DNA of 5,670 nucleotides from an uncultured Methylococcaceae bacterium (lineage in GTDB: Bacteria; Pseudomonadota; Gammaproteobacteria; Methylococcales; Methylococcaceae), in NCBI GenBank assembly GCA_903910005.1, contig CAIVXW010000367.1, positions 1-5,670 on the forward strand, written 5' to 3'. Within the stretch, counting starts at the first letter, position 1. Each line of letters starts with the position of its first letter. Positions 1 through 5,670 of the stretch are shown here, in pieces. The notes below the pieces were generated by a model. That model saw only the letters and a list, made by a program, of their open reading frames with translations, ran no database searches and had not been told where the DNA came from. The position numbers and the translations under genes are program-made.

Positions 1-464
1 ACAACGCTGACTCTGCATATTGGTTGCGTCGTCGTCGGGCCTGTTCGTGTCGATGAAGGCAGCTTTTTGACCGCCCAATCCGCTCCGCCACTCCGCGATA
101 ACTCGCCCGGCCAAGCTCAATAAATGCTGCCCGGATCTGGCGACCCGCAGCCCGAATGTCTGATGTGGTTCTGTTTGTGCTTTTCATGCACACGAGATAC
201 CAGGATTTTGGTGGCGTTTTGCAAGAGGCATCAGGTGTGCGGAGTGCTACGACACGCGGTGCCAACGCTCACCCTGGAGAGTGCCGTTGCCAAGGCCTAC
301 AAGCCAGATAGCGTTTTGTGTTAGGTGGGTGGCCGCTCAGTTCACCGGGAGAGTCTATCAGAGAGGCGGGGAGGGTGAGTAGTTACCAAACTTCAAACGG
401 TTTCGGTAGCGCATCCTGCCTGATCCGGTCAAAATAATCCCCCCGATGCTTTTCATTCCAGACC
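1..464. other. Upstream non-coding region, no recognisable gene
   Basis: I find no supported gene, tRNA, insertion-sequence end or terminator in this stretch. A 66-codon frame on the + strand (124-324) lacks a ribosome binding site, is rich in Cys and Arg, and matches no family I know. On the minus strand a frame is open from base 183 to the window edge, about 61 codons. It could be the start or interior of a gene leaving the window to the left, but it has no ATG or GTG with a ribosome binding site; only TTG codons are available, for example at 120-118. The part nearest copA should hold the copA promoter. I see neither a good sigma-70 pair nor a CueR-type copper operator (the paired CCTTCC/GGAAGG halves with a 19-20 base spacer). 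Confidence 0.6.
384..408. promoter_or_regulatory. Imperfect inverted repeat upstream of copA, possible operator
   Basis: TACCAAAC (384-391) faces GTTTCGGTA (400-408). The arms are complementary except for one unpaired base, with an 8-base spacer between them. The dyad centre is about 84 bases before the copA start, a plausible place for a regulator site in front of a copper-export gene. The sequence does not match the CueR or CsoR operators I know, no convincing -35/-10 pair surrounds it, and no T-run follows that would make it a terminator. A chance dyad is a real alternative. Confidence 0.2.
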
Positions 465-472
465 AAAGGAGG
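465..472 (+). promoter_or_regulatory. Ribosome binding site of copA
   Basis: AAAGGAGG ends 7 bases before the ATG at 480. It is a near-perfect Shine-Dalgarno sequence at ideal distance. It decides the copA start, since the next ATG in that frame (codon 19) lies inside the metal-binding motif. Confidence 0.85.
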
Positions 473-479
473 AACCCTC

Positions 480-2711
480 ATGCCAACCCCGTCCGATTCA
501 AATCCGAACACCTTGCGTCTTTCCATCGCCGGTATGCGCTGTGCCGGTTGTGTGCAGGCAGTGGAAGAAGCCCTGCGCTCGGTACCCGGTGTGGAGACGG
601 CCAGTGTGCTGTTTGCCGACCACAGTGCGCTGATTGAGGGTTCCGCACCACTGGAACAGTTGCGCCAGGCGGTCAGGGACGCCGGTTACGAAGCGGCCGT
701 CATGGAGGACATCGCCGCACCCGGTGCCGACGATGCCCGGGAACAGGCCCATCATGAGGACTTGCTCAAACGGGCAGCCTGTGCCGCCGCGTTGGGTATC
801 CCGCTGATGCTGGGTGAGCATCTCGGCTGGTTCCCGGGGCTGGCCGCTGTCGGCGCCGCCTGGCTCTGGTGGCCGATTTCACTGGCAACCCTGGCTGTCA
901 TGTACTATTCCGGCGGGCATTTTTACCGGGGAGCCTGGAACAGTCTCCAGCACCGGCAGGCCAATATGGATACACTGATCGCACTCGGCACCGGAGCCGC
1001 CTGGTTTTATTCCACCATCGCCCTGCTGTTCGCCGGAAAATTCCCCCTGCTGGCGCAACATGCCTACTTTGAGGCAGCGGTCATCATTCTGGCGTTCATA
1101 AACCTGGGCAGTGCGCTCGAAATCAAGGCTCGCGGGCAGACCTCCCTCGCAATACGGCAGTTGATCGGCTTGCAGCCGCGTACCGCCCGGGTAATACGCG
1201 AAGGCGTCGAGCAGGCTATTCCCATTGCCCAGGTGGGTCTGGATGACATCCTGCGGGTCAGGCCCGGCGACAAAATCCCGGTGGATGGCCAGATCATTGA
1301 GGGACAGGTGACGCTGGATGAATCCATGTTGACCGGTGAACCCCTGCCGGTGGAAAAGACCGTCGGTCAGGAGATCGTAGCCGGCACCGTGGTGCAGCAG
1401 GGTTCGCTGTTGTTCCGGGCAACCCGGATTGGACGCGATACCGTACTGGCCCACATCATCGCCAGCGTCCGCCAGGCCCAGGCGACCAAACCGGCCATTG
1501 CCCGTCTGGTCGACCGGATTGCTGCCGTGTTTGTACCGGTGGTAGTCACCATCGCCCTGCTGACCTTCTGGCTCTGGTGGATCGCAGGCCCGCAACCTTC
1601 GCTGGGGTATGCCTTCGTCACCGCCATGACCGTATTGGTCATTGCCTGTCCCTGCGCCCTGGGGCTGGCCACCCCCATTTCCATCATGGTGGCGGTCGGC
1701 AAGGCAGCGAGTAAAGGCATATTGATCCGTCAGGGTCACGCCCTGCAAGGTGCCGCCAACCTCACCTGTATCGTACTCGATAAAACCGGCACCCTCACCC
1801 AGGGCAAGCCTGCCGTGACCGAACTGGAACCGGTCGCGGGCTGGACACAGGATCAACTGCTGCAATGGGCCGCCAGCCTGGAACTTGGCTCAGGTCATCC
1901 GCTGGCACTGGCCATTCTGCAGGCAGCCCGCGAGCGGCAGTTACCGCTTCTGCCTTGTGAGGGCTTTGCCGCATTGTCCGGACTCGGGATTTCCGGTCTG
2001 ATTGACAGTCGGGCGGTTCTGCTGGGCAATCAAACCCTGTTGGCCGGACAGGCGATTGATTGCTCCGGTTTTGCCGACCGGCTTGCCCATCTGTCGGGTC
2101 AGGGACAAACGGCGGTGCTGCTGGCGGTAGACCGACAGGTGGTCGGGTTGCTCAGTGTCGCCGATCCGGTCAAGCCGGATTCTGCCGAGGCCGTCCGCCA
2201 ACTGCGGCAAGCGGGCATCCGGGTGGTCATGCTGACCGGTGACAATACGCTAACGGCCCGGGCGGTGGCCCGCCAGGTCGGGATTACCGAAGTACGGGCC
2301 GAGGTGTTACCCCGGGAGAAGGCAGCGGTCGTGCGTTTGTTGCAGGAGCGGGGCGAGCGGGTTGGCATGGTGGGCGACGGAATCAACGACGCACCGGCCC
2401 TGGCTCAGTCGAATGTCGGTTTTGCCATCGGAGCCGGTACCGACATCGCCATCGAAAGCGGTGATCTGGTCATCATGAGTGGTTCGCTGCTGAAAGTCCC
2501 GGAAACCATGGCCTTGTCGCGGGCCACGCTGAATAACATTCGCCAGAATCTGCTGGGAGCATTCATCTACAACGTATTGGCCATTCCGGTCGCGGCAGGG
2601 GTGCTGTATCCCCTGTTCGGGCTATTACTTAACCCGATGATCGCCGGTGCCGCCATGGCCCTGTCGTCCCTGACCGTGGTCACCAATGCCAACCGTCTGC
2701 GTTTACACTAA
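480..2711 (+). CDS. copA: Copper-exporting P1B-1-type ATPase CopA
   Basis: A 743-residue inner-membrane pump that uses ATP to move Cu(I) out of the cytoplasm and so protects against copper. One N-terminal HMA domain carries GMRCAGC (18-24; metal-binding C21 and C24). Four membrane helices follow between about residues 97 and 215. The actuator domain has TGEP at 285-288. The membrane metal site CPC is at 390-392. The phosphorylated aspartate is D434 in DKTGT. The nucleotide domain has the P1B-specific HP pair at 473-474, TGD at 586-588 and GDGIND at 632-637. The last two helices carry YN (697-698) and MALSS (726-730) with N736, which is the Cu(I)-type signature rather than the Zn/Cd or Co type. 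Length and domain order are normal for single-HMA CopA and nothing is missing. A strong ribosome binding site fixes the start. No CueR, CsoR or CopZ gene is visible nearby. The next gene starts 19 bases downstream, so the two are probably co-transcribed. Ag(I) may also be carried. Confidence 0.96.
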   Translation: MPTPSDSNPNTLRLSIAGMRCAGCVQAVEEALRSVPGVETASVLFADHSALIEGSAPLEQLRQAVRDAGYEAAVMEDIAAPGADDAREQAHHEDLLKRAACAAALGIPLMLGEHLGWFPGLAAVGAAWLWWPISLATLAVMYYSGGHFYRGAWNSLQHRQANMDTLIALGTGAAWFYSTIALLFAGKFPLLAQHAYFEAAVIILAFINLGSALEIKARGQTSLAIRQLIGLQPRTARVIREGVEQAIPIAQVGLDDILRVRPGDKIPVDGQIIEGQVTLDESMLTGEPLPVEKTVGQEIVAGTVVQQGSLLFRATRIGRDTVLAHIIASVRQAQATKPAIARLVDRIAAVFVPVVVTIALLTFWLWWIAGPQPSLGYAFVTAMTVLVIACPCALGLATPISIMVAVGKAASKGILIRQGHALQGAANLTCIVLDKTGTLTQGKPAVTELEPVAGWTQDQLLQWAASLELGSGHPLALAILQAARERQLPLLPCEGFAALSGLGISGLIDSRAVLLGNQTLLAGQAIDCSGFADRLAHLSGQGQTAVLLAVDRQVVGLLSVADPVKPDSAEAVRQLRQAGIRVVMLTGDNTLTARAVARQVGITEVRAEVLPREKAAVVRLLQERGERVGMVGDGINDAPALAQSNVGFAIGAGTDIAIESGDLVIMSGSLLKVPETMALSRATLNNIRQNLLGAFIYNVLAIPVAAGVLYPLFGLLLNPMIAGAAMALSSLTVVTNANRLRLH

Positions 2712-2718
2712 CTGACTT

Positions 2719-2724
2719 CAGGAG
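2719..2724 (+). promoter_or_regulatory. Ribosome binding site of the lytic transglycosylase gene
   Basis: CAGGAG lies 6 bases before the ATG at 2731, within the 19-base gap after copA. The good spacing supports this start, and the position just after the copA stop fits an operon without its own promoter. Confidence 0.7.
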
Positions 2725-2730
2725 TACCTC

Positions 2731-3375
2731 ATGAATGTTGGATACCGTATTGGCTGGCTGCTCGGCCTGTCGCTGTTCCTCGGTATGGCCCAGGCCGATG
2801 TCTATAAATATGTAGACGGGTTGGGGCGGATACATTACACCGATCACCCAAAGCATTCCGGGTATGAGCTTGTTATCAAAAGTGATCCGGCCCGGGTTGA
2901 TCCCGTCCCGACTCGACCGGATCGACCGGTGACCTCCGTAGTCTGGCCCTCACTGGCGGGCAGCCAGTGGCGTACCCATCCTACCCATCGCCAGCAGTAT
3001 GAGCCAGCCATCCGTCTGGCAGCCCGCAAGTATCATCTGGATACTGCCCTGCTGCATGCGGTAGTGCGGGCTGAATCGGCGTATAACCCCTCCGCCCTCT
3101 CACCCAAAGGAGCGATCGGGTTGATGCAACTGATGCCGGATACCGCCGCCCGTTACCGGGTTAACGATCCCTACAATCCCGTGCAGAACATTGAGGGTGG
3201 AGCCCATTATCTCAGCGACCTGATCAGCCTGTTTGGTTCGGATGTCCGCCTGGCTGTGGCCGCCTATAATGCCGGTGAAAACAACGTCATCAAATACGGT
3301 AACCGCATTCCTCCCTTCGCCGAGACCCGCGACTATGTCAACCGGGTTTTGCAGTATTATCAGCAACTCAACTGA
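2731..3375 (+). CDS. Secreted lytic transglycosylase with DUF4124 domain
   Basis: A 214-residue exported enzyme predicted to cleave peptidoglycan between MurNAc and GlcNAc in the periplasm, leaving 1,6-anhydro ends. Residues 1-22 form a signal peptide (R6, a hydrophobic stretch, then AQA before D23). There is no lipobox cysteine, so it should be soluble rather than a lipoprotein. Residues 23-40 begin with DVYKYVD and contain YTDHP, typical of the short DUF4124 domain found at the N terminus of many proteobacterial envelope proteins. A Pro- and Arg-rich linker follows (about 52-75). The family 1 SLT domain spans about 93-210, with catalytic glutamate E115 in AES, GLMQLMP at 130-136 and AYNAGE at 178-183, all in the expected order. 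The gene ends 6 bases before the motA-like gene, which suggests translational coupling. Its target process is unknown; a role in fitting a stator or other wall-spanning complex is inference from position only. Confidence 0.92.
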   Translation: MNVGYRIGWLLGLSLFLGMAQADVYKYVDGLGRIHYTDHPKHSGYELVIKSDPARVDPVPTRPDRPVTSVVWPSLAGSQWRTHPTHRQQYEPAIRLAARKYHLDTALLHAVVRAESAYNPSALSPKGAIGLMQLMPDTAARYRVNDPYNPVQNIEGGAHYLSDLISLFGSDVRLAVAAYNAGENNVIKYGNRIPPFAETRDYVNRVLQYYQQLN

Positions 3376-3381
3376 ATCCGC

Positions 3382-4185
3382 ATGTCTACACTCATCGGTA
3401 TTATCTCCGGCATTGCCCTGCTGGTTGGTTCCATTGCCCTGATGGGCGGTGGGTATGACATCTTTCTGGACAAGGCAGCCCTCATGATCGTACTGGGTGG
3501 AACCCTGGCCGCCACGCTCATCAGTTTTCCCCTGTCACTGGTACTGGGAATTGCCCGGATTTCAGTGCGTTTGTTCAAAAATAATCATGAAGTCAGTCTG
3601 GAACGCAGTCTGGAGCGGTTGCTGCAATTATCCTTCAAGGCTGCACAAAGCTCGATTTATGCCCTTGAACAAGAGGCTGACGCCGAAGCCAACCCCCATA
3701 TCCGGGCTGGTTTGAACCTGCTGGTCAAGGATAGCCCGGCAGCGCGGATTTCACGCTTTTACGCCATGGAAATCGAAGGTATCCGGGGACGACATCAGCA
3801 GGGGATTCGATTATTCAATGTCATGTCAAAAGTGGCTCCCTCATTTGGTCTGGTGGGAACCCTGCTTGGCCTCATCAACATGCTCAAGGGCATGGGGTCG
3901 GAGATTTCTCCGGAAACCCTGGGCCCCAGCATGGCAGTCGCCATGGTAACCACCCTGTACGGAGCTCTGCTGGCTTTTTTGCTGTTTTTACCGGCCTCGG
4001 AAAAATTACGCAGCAGTTCGGTAGATGAAATCAGCCAGATTCACCTGATCCGGGATGGCATCCTGATGATAAAGGAGGGGTATACCCCCCGGGAAATGGA
4101 ACAACTGCTGCTGACCCACCTGTCCAGGGGAAAACGTCGCTCCTATATTGACAAACTGATGCTGGAGACCGGTGGCCCGGGTTGA
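3382..4185 (+). CDS. motA: MotA/PomA-family stator (ion channel) protein
   Basis: A 267-residue inner-membrane protein of the MotA/TolQ/ExbB family, in which MotA with MotB conducts ions to drive flagellar rotation. Four membrane segments are visible at about 3-21, 33-56, 149-170 and 184-207, with a large cytoplasmic loop between the second and third. The third helix region reads KVAPSFGLVGTLLGLI (150-165); P153 corresponds to P173 of E. coli MotA. The fourth has GPSMAVAMVTTLYGALLAF (181-199), and P204 corresponds to P222. The C-terminal part IRDGILMIKEGYTPR is also typical. The length fits the short PomA type. Oddities: the cytoplasmic stretch normally reading like ARKxGxxALE is AAQSSIYALE here (87-96), so the usual basic residue facing FliG seems absent while E96 remains. 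There is no clear Shine-Dalgarno before the ATG, so translation probably depends on the gene 6 bases upstream. No motB follows. A non-flagellar role of the same family is possible. Confidence 0.85.
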   Translation: MSTLIGIISGIALLVGSIALMGGGYDIFLDKAALMIVLGGTLAATLISFPLSLVLGIARISVRLFKNNHEVSLERSLERLLQLSFKAAQSSIYALEQEADAEANPHIRAGLNLLVKDSPAARISRFYAMEIEGIRGRHQQGIRLFNVMSKVAPSFGLVGTLLGLINMLKGMGSEISPETLGPSMAVAMVTTLYGALLAFLLFLPASEKLRSSSVDEISQIHLIRDGILMIKEGYTPREMEQLLLTHLSRGKRRSYIDKLMLETGGPG

Positions 4186-4229
4186 AGCAGGTACCAGACC
4201 GTGTGGGTGCCGTGTGACTGCCTCAACCC
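4179..4229 (+). promoter_or_regulatory. Long imperfect hairpin across the motA-like stop codon
   Basis: GGGTTGAAGCAG (4179-4190) pairs with CTGCCTCAACCC (4218-4229) at 11 of 12 positions, with one A-C mismatch. Inside it, GGTACC (4190-4195) can also pair with GGTGCC (4206-4211), including one G-U pair; base 4190 can join only one stem at a time. The stop codon TGA (4183-4185) lies in the left arm. No T-run follows, so this is not a classic intrinsic terminator. It could weaken readthrough, protect the 3' end of the upstream message, or mark the end of an inserted segment. The pairing is seen directly; the function is inference. Confidence 0.45.
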
Positions 4230-4266
4230 CTGCCAGGGATCGACCAGATAAACAACGAGATCAACC

Positions 4267-5670
4267 ATGAAAAATCTTCCAATCGGTATTAATAGCCTCG
4301 AAAAAATACTGGACAATAACTTTGTCTATGTCGATAAAACCGAACTGGCCTATCACCTGGTTAAACAACCTGGAGCCTTTTTTCTGTCCCGTCCGCGCCG
4401 ATTCGGCAAAAGCCTGTTCCTTGATACCCTCAAGGAAATTTTTGAGGGGAATCAACGGCTGTTTGAGGGGCTCTACATTCACGATCACTGGGACTGGACT
4501 CGCCGCTTTCCGGTCATTGTGATTGATTTTGCTGCGGGCGTACTCGACAGCCGCCAGACCCTGGATGAAAAAATCCACGATATTCTCTCAGTCAATCTGG
4601 AACGTCTGGGCCTGGTATCCGACAAGAACAGTGTCAGCAGCGTCTTCGCTGACCTGATTGCCGGGGCAGTTCGTAAATACGGCCAGAAAGCCGTTGTCCT
4701 GGTGGATGAATACGATAAACCCATTCTGGACAACATTGAAAAACCGGAGATCGCCGCCGACATGCGGGAAGGCCTTAAAAACCTGTATTCAGTACTCAAG
4801 GCCCAGGATGTCAATCTTCAGTTTGTGTTCATGACCGGGGTCAGCAAGTTTTCCAAAGTGAGTTTATTCAGCGGGATTAACCAGTTGAGTGATATCACAA
4901 TTGATGCCCGCTATTCCTCGCTGTGTGGCTATACCGAACAGGACCTTGACACCTGTTTTGCTGAACACCTGGCCGGTGTCGACCGTGAAGCGGTTCGTCA
5001 TTGGTATAACGGCTATAACTGGACGGGCCCAGCCAAGGTCTATAACCCGTATGACATTCTGCTATTCATCGACAAGAATCATGGCTTTCGCAATTACTGG
5101 TTCGAGACCGGCAGCCCCAGTTTTCTCATCAAGCTGTTTCGCAAAAACCGCTATTTTTTGCCTGATCTGGAAAATCTGGAAGTTTCAGAGGAAATTCTGG
5201 ATTCATTCGAGGTGGAGCGCATCAATCCGGTGACTTTATTATTCCAGGCTGGCTACCTGACCATCGAGCAAGCCTTCACCCGACACGGGCGTTACCGGTG
5301 TGCGCTTCGGTTGCCCAATTTCGAGGTACGCAGTGCCCTGAATGATCAGTTCATCGCGGCCTATACCGATTTTGTCAATGAACGCATGGGGTTGCAGGAT
5401 ACCCTGTATGCTGCCCTGGAAACCGGCAATCTGGCCGGTCTGGTCACCCTGATCAAACGCCTGTTTGCCAGCATCCCCTGGCGCAATTTTACCTCCAATG
5501 ACTTGCCAGATTATGAAGGCTACTATGCATCCGTTATGTACGCCTTTTTCGCCTCACTGGATGCCCGGATTATTCCCGAAGACATCAGTTGTCACGGCCA
5601 GGCCGACCTGACGGCCATCCTTGGCAATCATGTGTACGTGATGGAATTCAAGGTCATTGACGGTGCAACC
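4267..5670 (+). CDS. AAA-ATPase-like / PD-(D/E)XK nuclease protein (DUF1703 group), 3' end missing
   Basis: The first 468 codons of a gene that continues past the window. The family usually runs a little over 500 residues, so most of it is present. The N terminus (LPIGIN at 4-9, VYVDKTEL at 20-27) matches the family start, supporting ATG 4267 although only a weak GAGA precedes it. The atypical P-loop is SRPRRFGKS (41-49), lacking the usual leading Gly. Walker B is VVLVDEYDKP (143-152). Then come FMTGVSKFSKVSLFSG (188-203), LCGYTEQDL (219-227), WYNGYNW (246-252) and FETGSPSFL (279-287), all hallmarks of the AAA-ATPase-like domain (PF09820). The C-terminal nuclease-like domain (PF08011) shows GQAD ending at D447, then E460 and K462 in MEFK, the D...ExK core. 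Such genes are often multicopy and mobile in Bacteroidetes, Thiotrichales and related groups; substrate and function are unknown, with nucleic-acid processing or defence only guessed. Hand-counted GC in 4321-4500 is 49%, against 63% in three copA samples, which may indicate transfer. Confidence 0.9.
   Translation, partial: MKNLPIGINSLEKILDNNFVYVDKTELAYHLVKQPGAFFLSRPRRFGKSLFLDTLKEIFEGNQRLFEGLYIHDHWDWTRRFPVIVIDFAAGVLDSRQTLDEKIHDILSVNLERLGLVSDKNSVSSVFADLIAGAVRKYGQKAVVLVDEYDKPILDNIEKPEIAADMREGLKNLYSVLKAQDVNLQFVFMTGVSKFSKVSLFSGINQLSDITIDARYSSLCGYTEQDLDTCFAEHLAGVDREAVRHWYNGYNWTGPAKVYNPYDILLFIDKNHGFRNYWFETGSPSFLIKLFRKNRYFLPDLENLEVSEEILDSFEVERINPVTLLFQAGYLTIEQAFTRHGRYRCALRLPNFEVRSALNDQFIAAYTDFVNERMGLQDTLYAALETGNLAGLVTLIKRLFASIPWRNFTSNDLPDYEGYYASVMYAFFASLDARIIPEDISCHGQADLTAILGNHVYVMEFKVIDGAT

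Noticed and set aside
66..102. TTGACC and GATAAC as a promoter pair
   Set aside because: The spacing is 25 bases, too long for sigma-70, and no gene starts nearby downstream.
124..324. 66-codon + strand frame before copA
   Set aside because: No ribosome binding site, unusual Cys/Arg-rich composition, no recognised family; more likely a chance frame in non-coding DNA.
320..326. GTTAGGT, matching the integron attC core GTTRRRY
   Set aside because: No matching RYYYAAC partner with paired inner arms was found at a suitable distance upstream, and no cassette structure is visible; a 7-base match is expected by chance.
879..1865. 328-codon minus-strand frame inside copA
   Set aside because: It is the antisense of a complete, motif-perfect copA; its product is Gly/Gln/Asp-rich and of low complexity, as expected for a shadow of GC-rich coding sequence.
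4214..4270. Short GTG-started frame between the motA-like and ATPase genes as a motB remnant
   Set aside because: Only 18 codons, no ribosome binding site, no hydrophobic helix or plug sequence typical of MotB; it also overlaps the start of the next gene.
4889..5233. 114-codon + strand frame inside the ATPase/nuclease gene
   Set aside because: It lies in another frame of a gene whose own frame shows continuous conserved motifs from 4267 to the window end.

Overview
The window looks like a chromosomal segment of a gammaproteobacterium. This rests on the protein families present (a one-HMA copper ATPase, a DUF4124 plus lytic transglycosylase protein, and a MotA/PomA-type stator subunit of about 265 aa) and on a moderately GC-rich base composition. 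The genus cannot be told from the sequence. All four recognisable genes are on the + strand.

Layout. Bases 1-479 hold no gene I can support; a weak dyad lies at 384-408 and a strong ribosome binding site at 465-472. Next comes copA (480-2711), a complete Cu(I)-exporting P1B-1 ATPase. Nineteen bases later is a secreted lytic transglycosylase with an N-terminal DUF4124 domain (2731-3375). Six bases after that is a MotA/TolQ/ExbB-family stator protein (3382-4185). Its stop codon sits inside a long imperfect hairpin (4179-4229). After an 81-base gap, a gene begins at 4267 and runs off the window end at 5670. It encodes an AAA-ATPase-like protein with a C-terminal PD-(D/E)XK nuclease domain (DUF1703 group).

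How the genes may work together. The tight spacing of copA, the transglycosylase and the motA-like gene suggests one transcript, although copper export has no obvious link to the other two. The transglycosylase and stator protein could be linked through the cell wall, because MotA/MotB stators anchor to peptidoglycan; this is inference. No motB follows the motA-like gene within the window. Instead comes the ATPase/nuclease gene, which belongs to a family often found in many scattered copies and which is visibly lower in GC in its first part. It may be a later insertion, possibly between motA and its partner.

No clearly new system is proven here. The best leads are the partnerless stator protein, which appears to lack the usual basic torque residue, the hairpin over its stop codon, and the abrupt change to a mobile-type ATPase/nuclease gene.
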